NCBI RefSeq assembly: GCF_051486985.1
Contig: NZ_JAHVDV010000009.1
Coordinates: 62,001 to 126,000, forward strand
Source of the DNA: CBFFRJ01 sp051486985
GTDB lineage: Bacteria; Pseudomonadota; Gammaproteobacteria; Enterobacterales; Enterobacteriaceae
Reading direction: 5' to 3'
Length of the DNA stretch: 64,000 nt
Below are positions 34,839-44,069 of the stretch, one piece after another (position 1 is the first letter of the stretch; each line of letters starts with the position of its first letter). The notes beneath the pieces were generated by a model. That model searched no databases. It was given only the letters and a program-made list of their open reading frames with translations, and was not told the DNA's origin. The translations under genes were made by a program, and so were the position numbers.

Positions 34839-35684
34839 TCAGGCAGGATCAACCGGCAGATCGTCGCGTGCGCCCCATTCACTCCAGGAGCCGTCGTACA
34901 ACCTGACGTTATCCGCACCGAGCGTCGCCAGCGCCAGAATCACCACGCATGCCGTCACGCCGGAGCCGCAACTGGCAATAATCGGCTTATCAAGATCCAC
35001 GCCCTGGCGTTCAAAAATGTCTGCCAGTTCATCGGTAGTTTTCAGTTCACCGTTCACCACCAGATCGCCCCAGGGGACATTACGCGCACCAGGGATATGA
35101 CCGCGTTTCAGGCCTGGACGGGGTTCATCGGCCTCGCCCTGAAAGCGTGCTGCGGGGCGAGCATCTACAAGCTGAGCCGTACCTTCATGGCTGGCGAGCA
35201 GCACATCCGTCAGGCGTTTTACTGCTGCCGGATCGCTTTTAACCTCAAACTCGGACTCCACAGCTGTGACGTCACCCTGCTGAAGCGGTAGTTCATCGCG
35301 CTGCCAGCCGGCAAGCCCGCCTGCCAGAACAGAAACGTTATCAGCGCCAAAGTAACGCAGCATCCACCAGGCGCGCGGAGCGGAAAAGAGATTGCCCTCG
35401 TCATACACCACCAGATGCTTATCGTGGCTGATACCCAGCTCACGCATGGCGACGGCAAAAGCCTCCGGGCGTGGCAGCATATGAGGCAAAGAAGAGGTGT
35501 GATCCGAGAGGGCATCGATATCAAAGCGGATGGCGCCAGGAATATGCCCGGCGCGATATTCCGCGGTCATATCGCGCAGGTGCTCCTGGCCTGCGGGGGC
35601 CATACGGGCATCAATGATCTGTACTTCAGGGTTGTCGCCGTGCTCAATCAGCCAGTCGGCTGAGACGAAATAAGAGGTGGACAT
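34839..35684 (-). CDS. sseA: 3-mercaptopyruvate sulfurtransferase SseA
   Basis: 281 residues from the ATG at 35684, with GGAGG upstream, giving MSTSYFVSADWL; the longer frame to 35765 runs into the ERIC-like element. Two rhodanese domains; the catalytic Cys lies in the C-terminal loop CGSGVTA. It transfers sulfur from 3-mercaptopyruvate to acceptors such as cyanide or thiols. Confidence 0.96.
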   Translation of the reverse strand: MSTSYFVSADWLIEHGDNPEVQIIDARMAPAGQEHLRDMTAEYRAGHIPGAIRFDIDALSDHTSSLPHMLPRPEAFAVAMRELGISHDKHLVVYDEGNLFSAPRAWWMLRYFGADNVSVLAGGLAGWQRDELPLQQGDVTAVESEFEVKSDPAAVKRLTDVLLASHEGTAQLVDARPAARFQGEADEPRPGLKRGHIPGARNVPWGDLVVNGELKTTDELADIFERQGVDLDKPIIASCGSGVTACVVILALATLGADNVRLYDGSWSEWGARDDLPVDPA

Positions 35685-35709
35685 GGTTGCCTCCGGGTCA
35701 TCAACAGGA

Positions 35710-35834
35710 AACCCATCATGCTTCACGCTGCAGGCGTGTCGGCTACATTTGGCCACTCCGCTCACTGACTTCAGTCAGCGCCCGGAGAGGCACTCACCTG
35801 CCGCCTGCCTGCAACGCGAATTATTTAGGGTATA
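35710..35834. repeat. ERIC-like element upstream of sseA
   Basis: Degenerate ERIC of about 125 bp: acccatcatgcttcacgctg at one end and cgcgaattatttagggtata at the other, with the ctcactgacttcagtcagcg inverted core. It is more diverged than the copy in the isc operon. Confidence 0.75.
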
Positions 35835-35900
35835 TCCTGAATTGTTAACGTTTTTTCCTGACCCGACAAGCAACCATCGCAAAAGGCGCGAGTCACTTCG

Positions 35901-37271
35901 TTATTTTTGTACCGCCTTCCCCTCCTGCCAGGCTTTCTGCAGCGCAGGCCAGTAGTCGCGATTCGCCTCAATCATGTCGTCGAGTATGGCTTTGGCATGC
36001 TGCATGGTGGGCACCGTGCGGTTGAGAGTAAAGGCCTGCAACGCCTTCTCGTAGCTGCCTTCGATGGTCGCTTCCACCAGCAGTTGTTCCGAGGCCAGTT
36101 GCTGCATTAAAAGCGTCTGGTGGAAGAGGGGAACGGCCCCCATGCGCACCGGCTCTGCCCCTTCAGCGGTGATGTAGGCGGGCACCTCCACCATTGCATC
36201 GTAAGGTAAATTGGCGATAGCCCCTTTGTTTTCCACAATCACCAGATGGCGCTGGCGTAGATCGAAGGCCAGCGAGCGGGCGACGTCAACAATGAACTCG
36301 CCGTGCACCCCTACGTGGAAGGCATCCGACAGGAGCCCGGTGCGTTTGTACTCTTCGGCCGCGGCAAACAGCTTTTTCTCCCGACCGTTCATCACCTCGT
36401 TGGCGCGGGTGTAATCTGGATCCTGGTGCTCGACGATGTCATTGGGCATCAGGTAATACTGCAGATACGGGTTCGGCAGGTAGTCAGGGAAGTGATCCAT
36501 TATCGGTTTGATATTGCGCCAGGTTTTCACCCATGACGGATCCGAGTGCTGCGGATCGGTTTGCGCGGCATCTTCGGTGAGCAGACCAAAGCGGGCGATA
36601 TGTTCACGCAACTGGGGCAGCTTATCTTCGCCGTCCACCAGCACGCGGGTGAACCAGCCAAAGTGGTTAAGGCCAAAGTAATCCACCACCAGTTTGTGAC
36701 GATCCACCCCCAGCACCGCGCCCATATTGCGCATGGCGGCAACCGGCATATCGCAAATATTGAGCACGCGTGCCTGCGGGCGCAGGCGGCGTACCCCTTC
36801 TGCCACGATAGCCGCCGGGTTGGAGTAGTTCACAATCCAGGCTTTTTTGTCGGCGTAGCGCTCAACGTGATCGATAAGCTCCACCATTGGCAGGATGGTG
36901 CGCAGGCCGTAGGCCAGTCCGCCAGGTCCGCAGGTTTCCTGACCCACAACGCCGTGGCGCAGGGGAATCTTCTCATCCTGTTCGCGCATCCTGTACTGAC
37001 CCACGCGCATCTGGGCAAAAACGAAGTGCGCGCCGCTAAAGGCGATTTCCGGGTCGGTGGTCACCGTAAATTTAATGCTCTGGCTGTGGTCGCGCAGAAC
37101 CTTTTCGACCACCGGCGCAATGGTGTTCTGCCGGGTTTCGTCAATGTCGTAAAGACGGATTTCCGCCAGCGGGAATTTCTCCAGCTGTACCATCAGGCTC
37201 TTCACAATCCCGGGCGTATAGGTGCTGCCGCCACCGGCGATAGAGAGAATAAACGGGGGTGTAAACATCAT
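35901..37271 (-). CDS. 6-phospho-alpha-glucosidase (glycoside hydrolase family 4)
   Basis: 456 residues. NAD-binding start SIAGGGSTYTPG; GH4 metal-site motifs QETCGPGG and NICDMP. The CDMP form is known to mark alpha- rather than beta-specific phosphoglucosidases. Also GLNHFGWF with the metal-binding His. The enzyme uses NAD+ and Mn2+ to cleave phosphorylated alpha-glucosides such as maltose-6'-phosphate or sucrose-isomer phosphates. It lies 9 bases after the PTS gene. Close to GlvA, AglB and MalH; the exact substrate is unknown. The start may be ATG 37268, which has better spacing from AAGGAG. Confidence 0.93.
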   Translation of the reverse strand: MMFTPPFILSIAGGGSTYTPGIVKSLMVQLEKFPLAEIRLYDIDETRQNTIAPVVEKVLRDHSQSIKFTVTTDPEIAFSGAHFVFAQMRVGQYRMREQDEKIPLRHGVVGQETCGPGGLAYGLRTILPMVELIDHVERYADKKAWIVNYSNPAAIVAEGVRRLRPQARVLNICDMPVAAMRNMGAVLGVDRHKLVVDYFGLNHFGWFTRVLVDGEDKLPQLREHIARFGLLTEDAAQTDPQHSDPSWVKTWRNIKPIMDHFPDYLPNPYLQYYLMPNDIVEHQDPDYTRANEVMNGREKKLFAAAEEYKRTGLLSDAFHVGVHGEFIVDVARSLAFDLRQRHLVIVENKGAIANLPYDAMVEVPAYITAEGAEPVRMGAVPLFHQTLLMQQLASEQLLVEATIEGSYEKALQAFTLNRTVPTMQHAKAILDDMIEANRDYWPALQKAWQEGKAVQK

Positions 37272-37280
37272 CAGTCTCCT

Positions 37281-38825
37281 TTAGAGAAACAGCTCAACGG
37301 CTTCTCGCATTTTTTTGACATGCAGCCCGTAGACCACCTGAACGTTATTACCTTGTTTGATTACCGCTTTCGCGCCTGTCGCCTTAAGGCGAGGTTCATC
37401 GATAGTGGCGACATCTTTTACGGTGACGCGTAAGCGGGTGTAGCAGTTGTCCACGACCTCGATGTTGTCGCGACCGCCGAGGCCCGCAATAATCGCTTCG
37501 CCCAGCCCGTCGTTATTCCCTTTGGCCTGATAATCCTGTTTGCTGTACAGACGTGTCTCTTCCTCGGCGTCTTCACGACCGGGGGTTTTCATATCAAAGC
37601 GCAGGATCAGGAAGCGGAAGATAACGAAGTAAAGGGCAAACATGATAAGCCCCACCACGATGTACATTGGCCAGTTGGATTTTTCAGTGCCCAGCGGCAG
37701 GTTGTAGAGAATAAAATCGATAATGCCGTTGGCGCCGATGGCATGGACGTCAAAGAGGTAGAACAGCATCATGCCGAGGCCGGTCAGCACCGCGTGCACC
37801 ACGAACAGCAGCGGGGCGACAAAGAGGAACGAGAACTCGATAGGTTCGGTGACGCCCACCAGAAAGGAGGTTAGCGCGGCCGGAATCAAAATCGCTTTTG
37901 CCGCTGCTTTCCGTTCGGGGCTGGCGGTAAGGTACATCGCCAGTGCCGCCGCGGGCAGACCGTACATTTTACTGATACCGCGTGCATCCCAGACGACAGT
38001 GCTGCTGAGTTGCTTCACCTCCGGGCAGGCCATTTCGGCGAAATAGATATTGCGCGCACCCTGATACAGCGAGCCGCAGACCTCCTGCGTACCGCCAAGC
38101 TCGGTATAAAGAAACGGGGTATAAACAAGGTGATGCAGGCCAGTGGGCACAAGAATACGCTCAAGGAAGCCGTAGACCGCGACGCCAACAGGGCCAGCGC
38201 CTTTGATAGCCATTGCCAGGGTGCTAATGCCGTGTTGCGCGAAAGGCCACAGCTCACTCATGACCACACCCAGAACCATCGATACCGGTAGCATGATAAT
38301 GGCAACGAAGCAGTGACCGGAGTAAATCGCCATCGCGCCGGAAAACTGCACGCCGGAATATTTATTGTAAAGATAACCTGAGAGTGCGCCGGTCAGGATC
38401 CCGGCGAAGACGCCCATCTCCAGCACCTGCACGCCCAGCACCATGCTTTGCCCGGCTGCTTTCATTTGCTCCGCCGGAGCTAACGCGCCCTGTAACTGCA
38501 TGGTCACGTTCATAGCATTGATAAAGACAATAAAGGTCACCAGACCGATCAGGGCCGCGTAGCCTTTATCGCGTGCAGACAGGCCGACCGGGATCCCCAC
38601 GGCAAAAACCAGTGCCAGGTTTGCCAGCACCGAGACGGCGGATTTAGCAATTAACTGCCCGGTATTCTGGATCAGCGGATGACCGAGGAAGGGGAGGTAC
38701 TCGGCAAGATTGCCATTGCCCAGAATGTTACCAAAAGCGATAAACAAGCCAACGATGGGCAAAATCAGGACCGGACCAAAGAGGGACTTACCGAAATTTT
38801 GTAGGGCATTGACGGCTCTGCTCAT
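37281..38825 (-). CDS. Alpha-glucoside PTS permease, EIICB
   Basis: 514 residues. N-terminal EIIC of the glucose/maltose-type family with about ten membrane helices (LVGVTEPIEFSFLFVAPLLF is the conserved substrate region). C-terminal EIIB domain with the phosphocysteine in NCYTRLRVTV. No EIIA domain or gene is nearby, so phosphate probably comes from the glucose EIIA (Crr), as for GlvCB. It imports and phosphorylates the sugar that the GH4 enzyme then hydrolyses. Confidence 0.93.
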   Translation of the reverse strand: MSRAVNALQNFGKSLFGPVLILPIVGLFIAFGNILGNGNLAEYLPFLGHPLIQNTGQLIAKSAVSVLANLALVFAVGIPVGLSARDKGYAALIGLVTFIVFINAMNVTMQLQGALAPAEQMKAAGQSMVLGVQVLEMGVFAGILTGALSGYLYNKYSGVQFSGAMAIYSGHCFVAIIMLPVSMVLGVVMSELWPFAQHGISTLAMAIKGAGPVGVAVYGFLERILVPTGLHHLVYTPFLYTELGGTQEVCGSLYQGARNIYFAEMACPEVKQLSSTVVWDARGISKMYGLPAAALAMYLTASPERKAAAKAILIPAALTSFLVGVTEPIEFSFLFVAPLLFVVHAVLTGLGMMLFYLFDVHAIGANGIIDFILYNLPLGTEKSNWPMYIVVGLIMFALYFVIFRFLILRFDMKTPGREDAEEETRLYSKQDYQAKGNNDGLGEAIIAGLGGRDNIEVVDNCYTRLRVTVKDVATIDEPRLKATGAKAVIKQGNNVQVVYGLHVKKMREAVELFL

Positions 38826-38939
38826 TACGTTCTCTCTTCTATGAACCGCAGGGATGCGAATAAAGATGAGGTAACGTTAGCAGCCAGTCATGGAGTTTAT
38901 CCACTTATCTTATTGTTTTAAAAACAAATGACCTTGAAG

Positions 38940-38951
38940 GTAACATGTTAC
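38940..38951. promoter_or_regulatory. Palindromic operator 1 of the alpha-glucoside operon
   Basis: Perfect palindrome GTAACATGTTAC, 115 bases upstream of the PTS start. A second copy lies 31 bp away, three helical turns. Likely bound by the RpiR-type regulator; assigned by context only. Confidence 0.55.
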
Positions 38952-38960
38952 GTTTCACCC

Positions 38961-38976
38961 TGTGATCGCGGTAACA
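38961..38976. promoter_or_regulatory. Candidate CRP site
   Basis: TGTGATCGCGGTAACA has a perfect TGTGA half and a weak second half, between the two palindromes. Catabolite control of a PTS sugar operon would be expected. Confidence 0.4.
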
Positions 38977-38982
38977 TGTTAG
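38971..38982. promoter_or_regulatory. Palindromic operator 2 of the alpha-glucoside operon
   Basis: GTAACATGTTAG, one base from the copy at 38940. It overlaps the weak half of the CRP-like site. Confidence 0.5.
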
Positions 38983-39103
38983 TCGCTTCGTTCAGTGTGC
39001 ACGGATGTGCTTTCCGGAATCACAACAGCTGTTTGAAATTGGCAAACTCACGCATAATACTTACGCATATTTACTTAACAGGCTATGGGGCCAGGGATAA
39101 AGG

Positions 39104-42100
39104 ATGACACCGTTACGTTTAGCGGCGATAGCTGTCGCGCTCTTGACTACGTTCACATTGGCAGGCTGTGATAACAACGATAAAACGCAGGAAGCGCAAT
39201 CAGCACCTGCGTCAACGCCCTCTTCAGCGCGGCAGGAGACGCCTGCCGCTGCGAAACCTGATGCGGAAAAAATTAAACAGCTGGCGAAAAGCAGTGAAGG
39301 CAAAGCCCTGAAACTGGTGGATGCCTCAGAAGTGCAGCTGGACGGCGCGGCAGCGCTGGTGCTGACCTTCTCCATTCCGCTCAATCCAGACCAGAATTTT
39401 GCCAACACCGTTCATGTGGTCGACAAGAAGAACGGTAAGGTGGACGGTGCATGGGAGCTTGCCCCTAATCTGAAAGAGCTGCGGTTACGTCATATTGAAC
39501 CGAACCGGGAGTTGTTGGTATCGGTTGATCGTGGTTTACAGGCCCTGAATAACGCCACCTTTGGCATTGATTACGAAAAATCGCTCACCACCCGTGATAT
39601 TGAACCGACTGTAGGGTTCGCCAGCCGTGGCTCGCTGCTGCCGGGTAAAGTGGTGGAAGGGTTGCCGGTGATTGCGCTCAATGTGGACAACATTGACGTC
39701 AATTTCTATCGCGTTAAACCAGAATCTCTGGCGGCGTTTGTCAGCCAGTGGGAGTACCGCAACTCGCTGACCAACTGGGAATCAGAAAGCCTCCTTAAAA
39801 TGGTCGACCTGGTCTACACCGGCCGCTTTGACCTCAAGCCAGCGCGCAATACGCGGGAAAAACTGCTGCTGCCGCTAAAAGAGGTCGCCCCTCTGCAGCA
39901 GGCGGGCGTATACGTCGCGGTGATGAATCAGGCCGGTCATTATAATTACAGCAATGCAGCCACGCTCTTTACCCTGAGCAACATTGGCGTTTCTGCCCAC
40001 CGCTACCACAACCGTCTGGATATCTTTACCCAGAGTCTGGAAAACGGTGCGGCGCAATCGGGGATTGATGTTGTCCTGTTGAATGACAAAGGACAGACGC
40101 TGGCGCAGGCAACGAGCGATGCCCAGGGCCATGCCACACTTAATACCGATAAAGAGGCGGCATTGCTGCTGGCGCGCAAAGAGGGTGAAACCACGCTGCT
40201 GGATCTGAAACTGCCAGCGCTGGATCTTGCTGAATTTGCCATCGCCGGCGATCCTGGTTACAGCAAACAGTTCTTTATGTTTGGCCCGCGCGATCTCTAT
40301 CGCCCTGGCGAAACGGTCATCATGAATGCGCTGCTGCGTGACAGCGACGGTAAACCGCTTGCGGATCAACCGGTGAAACTTGAGGTCGTGAAACCGGACG
40401 GCCAGGTAATGCGCAGCGTGGTCAGCCAGCCTGAAAATGGCCTTTACCGCTTTACCTGGACGCTTGATGCCAGCGCGCAAACCGGCACCTGGGCTATTCG
40501 TGCCAATACCGGTGATAATCAGCTACGCACGTGGTCTTTCCACGTCGAAGATTTTATGCCGGAGCGGATGGCGCTCAATCTCACCCCACAACAGACGCCG
40601 CTCTCGCTGGCGGATGACGTCAACTTTGGCGTTGTGGGCTACTACCTTTACGGCGCGCCTGCCAGCGGAAACACCCTGCAAGGGCAGCTTTTCCTGCGCC
40701 CGTTGCGTGAAGCGGTGAAAGCGTTGCCTGGCTTCCAGTTCGGTGATATTGCCGAAGAGAACCAGAGCCGCAGTCTGGATGAAGTACAAATTCAGCTGGA
40801 TGAAAAAGGTCATGGGGAGGTTGCAACGGCGAGCCAGTGGAAAGATCTGCATTCACCGTTGCAGGTGATTTTGCAGGCAAGCCTGCTGGAGTCGGGTGGG
40901 CGTCCAGTGACGCGTCGTGCAGAACAACCGCTCTGGCCTGCGCCTGCCTTACCGGGCATCCGTCCACAATTCGCGGCGAAAGCCGTGTATGACTATCGCA
41001 CGGACACCACGGTGAATCAGCCGATTGTTGATGAGAACGGTCTGGCCGGTTTCGATATCGTTTATGCCGACCCGACGGGGGCTAAAAAAGCAGTATCCGG
41101 CCTTCAGGTGCGCCTCATCCGCGAACGTCGCGACTACTACTGGAACTGGTCTGAGAGCGATGGCTGGCAGTCTCAGTTCGATCAAAAAGATCTGGTCGAA
41201 GGGGAGCAGTCTCTCGATTTAGCCGCTGATGAAACCGGTAAGGTGAGCTTCCCGGTGGAGTGGGGCTCTTATCGTCTGGAGGTGAAAGCGCCGGATGAGA
41301 GCGTCAGCAGCGTGCGTTTCTGGGCTGGCTATAGCTGGCAGGATAACAGCGACGGTGCCGGTGCCGCACGCCCTGACCGCGTGACCATGAAGCTCGATAA
41401 ACCCGCTTACCAGCCTGGCGATACCATCAATCTGCATATTACTGCTCCGGCAGCGGGTAAAGGCTATGCCATGATCGAATCCAGTGAAGGACCGTTGTGG
41501 TGGCAGGAGATCGATGTGCCGCAGGGCGGTCTGGATATCGCCATTCCCGTCGATCAGAAATGGCGTCGCCATGATCTCTACCTGAGTACGCTGGTTGTGC
41601 GCCCGGGAGATAAATCGAAATCGGCTACGCCGAAACGGGCAGTCGGTTTGCTGCATCTGCCGATGGGTGATGAAAACCGCCGACTGAACGTAACGATGGA
41701 AAGTCCGCAAAAAATGCGTCCTGACCAGCCGCTGACGGTAAAAATTAAGGCCAGCCTGAAAGACGGTAAAGCACCAAAACAGGTGAATGTCCTGGTGTCC
41801 GCTGTTGACAGCGGTGTACTGAATATCACCGACTACGTGACGCCAGATCCCTGGGCCGGTTTCTTCGGGCAGAAGCGTTACGGCGCGGATATTTACGACA
41901 TTTATGGTCAGGTCATTGAAGGGCAGGGACGGCTTGCTGCGCTGCGCTTTGGTGGTGATGGAGATGAACTGAACCGTGGCGGTAAACCGCCGGTTAACCA
42001 TGTCACTATTGTTGCCCAGCAGGCCCAGCCGGTCACCCTGGATGACAACGGTGAGGGAACGGTCACCCTGCCGATTGGTGATTTTAACGGTGAGCTGCGC

Positions 42101-44068
42101 GTGATGGCGCAGGCGTGGACGACAGAGGACTTTGGCAGCAGCGAAGGTAAAGTGGTGGTAGCCGCACCGGTTATTGCTGAACTGAATATGCCGCGCTTCC
42201 TCGCGGGTGGTGACACCTCGCGCCTGACTCTGGACATCACAAACCTCACAGACAAACCGCAAAGTTTGCAGGTAGCGGTAGCGGCAAGCGGTCTGGTGGC
42301 ACTGCAAAGTCAGCAGCCGAAACCGGTCAATCTTGCGCCGGGTGCCCGTACCACGCTGTTTATCCCGGTTCGTGCGCTTGATGGCTTTGGTGATGGCGAA
42401 ATCAGCGCCGATATTTCGGGACTGCAACTGCCGGGTGAAACCTTTGCCCCGCAGCATAAACAGTGGAAAATCGGGGTACGTCCGGCCTGGCCTGCCCAGA
42501 CCATCAGCAGTGACGTGATGCTTTACCCGCATGAAAGCTGGAACGCGCCTGCCGAGCACACCACGCGTATTTCGCCGGTGGCACTCCAGGGGCAGCTCCT
42601 GCTGAGCGGGCGTCCATCGCTGAACATTGCCCGTTATATTCAGGAGTTACGCGCTTACCCTTACGGCTGCCTTGAACAGACCGCCAGCGGCCTGTTCCCG
42701 TCGCTCTATACCAATGCCGCGCAATTGAAAGCATTAGGGATCAAGGGTGACAGCGATGAGCAACGTCGTGCTGCGGTGGATATCGGCATTTCACGCCTGC
42801 TGCAAATGCAGCGCGATGATGGCGGCTTTTCGCTCTGGGATAAAAACGGCCCTGAAGAGTACTGGCTCACCGCGTATGTGACGGACTTCCTCTTCCGTGC
42901 TACCGAGCAGGGTTACAGCGTGCCCGGTGATGCGCTGACCAGTGCCAACAACCGCCTGCTGCGCTATTTGCAGGATCCCGCTGCGATGGCAGTGCGATAC
43001 AGCGACGATGTCGCGGCAACGAAATTTGCGACTCAAAGCTATGCGGCGCTGGTCCTGGCTCGTCAGCAAAAAGCACCATTAGGTGCACTGCGTGAGCTCT
43101 GGCAGCGTAACAGCCAGGCAAAAGCTGCCCTTCCGTTAATGCAACTGGGCGTGGCGCTGAAACTGATGGGTGACGCTCCGCGTAGTGAGCAGGCCCTGGC
43201 TCAGGCGCGGGTGACTAAACGTCTGCCGTCTGAACGCTGGATGGCCGATTACGGCAGTGACCTGCGCGATAATGCACTGATGCTCGCCCTGCTTGAGGAG
43301 AACAAGCTGTTACCGGATGAACAAAATAAACTGCTGACCACGCTCTCTGAACAGGCGTATGGCCAGCGCTGGCTCTCTACACAAGAGAGCAATGCGCTGT
43401 TCCTTGCCGGACGCCATCTGCAAAGCTTACCGGGTACCTGGCAGGCGCAGACGAGCCTGGAGGCCGAAATGCTCAAAGGTGACAAACAGCAAACCCGTGA
43501 ACTTAATGCCGACCAGATGGCGGCGTTGCAGGTGACCAATAGCGGGGAAAGTCCGATGTGGTTGCGTCTGGACAGCACCGGTTACCCGGAATACACCCCG
43601 GCCCCGTCCAGTAATGTGCTGAAAATCGAACGCCATATTCTGGGAACCGACGGACAAACCAAAGCGCTGGACTCCCTTAAGAGTGGCGAACTGGTGCTGG
43701 TCTGGCTGGAGGTTACCGCCAGCAATAACGTGCCGGATGCGTTAGTGGTCGATCTGTTGCCTGCAGGGATGGAGCTGGAAAACCAGAACCTCGCCAGCAG
43801 CAGCGCAAGCCTCGGAGACAGCGCCAGCGAAGTCCAGGAGTTGCTCAACCGGATGCAGCAGGCGGATATCCAGCATATGGAATTCCGTGATGATCGCTTT
43901 GTGGCCGCAGTGGCGGTAAGTCAGGGGCAGCCGGTTACTCTGATTTACCTGGCGCGCGCGGTGACACCGGGCACCTACCAACTGCCGATGCCGCAGGTGG
44001 AGTCAATGTACGTTCCGCAGTGGCGGGCGACGGGGGCTGCGAGTGGTCCGATGATTGTTCGCCCGTAA
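39104..44068 (+). CDS. yfhM: Bacterial alpha-2-macroglobulin lipoprotein YfhM
   Basis: 1654 residues. Signal peptide with lipobox TLAGC (Cys22), then many MG beta-sandwich domains. The thioester motif Cys1189-Leu-Glu-Gln1192 in PYGCLEQTASG is intact, and the toroid domain follows. It is a periplasmic protease trap that binds attacking proteases covalently. It is always found with pbpC, whose gene starts 1 base after its stop; the two are thought to protect and repair the envelope. Confidence 0.96.
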   Translation: MTPLRLAAIAVALLTTFTLAGCDNNDKTQEAQSAPASTPSSARQETPAAAKPDAEKIKQLAKSSEGKALKLVDASEVQLDGAAALVLTFSIPLNPDQNFANTVHVVDKKNGKVDGAWELAPNLKELRLRHIEPNRELLVSVDRGLQALNNATFGIDYEKSLTTRDIEPTVGFASRGSLLPGKVVEGLPVIALNVDNIDVNFYRVKPESLAAFVSQWEYRNSLTNWESESLLKMVDLVYTGRFDLKPARNTREKLLLPLKEVAPLQQAGVYVAVMNQAGHYNYSNAATLFTLSNIGVSAHRYHNRLDIFTQSLENGAAQSGIDVVLLNDKGQTLAQATSDAQGHATLNTDKEAALLLARKEGETTLLDLKLPALDLAEFAIAGDPGYSKQFFMFGPRDLYRPGETVIMNALLRDSDGKPLADQPVKLEVVKPDGQVMRSVVSQPENGLYRFTWTLDASAQTGTWAIRANTGDNQLRTWSFHVEDFMPERMALNLTPQQTPLSLADDVNFGVVGYYLYGAPASGNTLQGQLFLRPLREAVKALPGFQFGDIAEENQSRSLDEVQIQLDEKGHGEVATASQWKDLHSPLQVILQASLLESGGRPVTRRAEQPLWPAPALPGIRPQFAAKAVYDYRTDTTVNQPIVDENGLAGFDIVYADPTGAKKAVSGLQVRLIRERRDYYWNWSESDGWQSQFDQKDLVEGEQSLDLAADETGKVSFPVEWGSYRLEVKAPDESVSSVRFWAGYSWQDNSDGAGAARPDRVTMKLDKPAYQPGDTINLHITAPAAGKGYAMIESSEGPLWWQEIDVPQGGLDIAIPVDQKWRRHDLYLSTLVVRPGDKSKSATPKRAVGLLHLPMGDENRRLNVTMESPQKMRPDQPLTVKIKASLKDGKAPKQVNVLVSAVDSGVLNITDYVTPDPWAGFFGQKRYGADIYDIYGQVIEGQGRLAALRFGGDGDELNRGGKPPVNHVTIVAQQAQPVTLDDNGEGTVTLPIGDFNGELRVMAQAWTTEDFGSSEGKVVVAAPVIAELNMPRFLAGGDTSRLTLDITNLTDKPQSLQVAVAASGLVALQSQQPKPVNLAPGARTTLFIPVRALDGFGDGEISADISGLQLPGETFAPQHKQWKIGVRPAWPAQTISSDVMLYPHESWNAPAEHTTRISPVALQGQLLLSGRPSLNIARYIQELRAYPYGCLEQTASGLFPSLYTNAAQLKALGIKGDSDEQRRAAVDIGISRLLQMQRDDGGFSLWDKNGPEEYWLTAYVTDFLFRATEQGYSVPGDALTSANNRLLRYLQDPAAMAVRYSDDVAATKFATQSYAALVLARQQKAPLGALRELWQRNSQAKAALPLMQLGVALKLMGDAPRSEQALAQARVTKRLPSERWMADYGSDLRDNALMLALLEENKLLPDEQNKLLTTLSEQAYGQRWLSTQESNALFLAGRHLQSLPGTWQAQTSLEAEMLKGDKQQTRELNADQMAALQVTNSGESPMWLRLDSTGYPEYTPAPSSNVLKIERHILGTDGQTKALDSLKSGELVLVWLEVTASNNVPDALVVDLLPAGMELENQNLASSSASLGDSASEVQELLNRMQQADIQHMEFRDDRFVAAVAVSQGQPVTLIYLARAVTPGTYQLPMPQVESMYVPQWRATGAASGPMIVRP

Positions 44069-44069
44069 G

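Noticed and set aside
34065..38825. A recent mobile element carrying the alpha-glucoside genes
   Set aside because: No integrase, transposase, direct repeats or tRNA site are visible. Only an ERIC-like repeat lies between the GH4 gene and sseA, so I do not claim a mobile element.
41219..42559. 446-codon open frame antisense to yfhM
   Set aside because: It lies wholly within a well-conserved gene and shows no domain; the same effect of codon bias.
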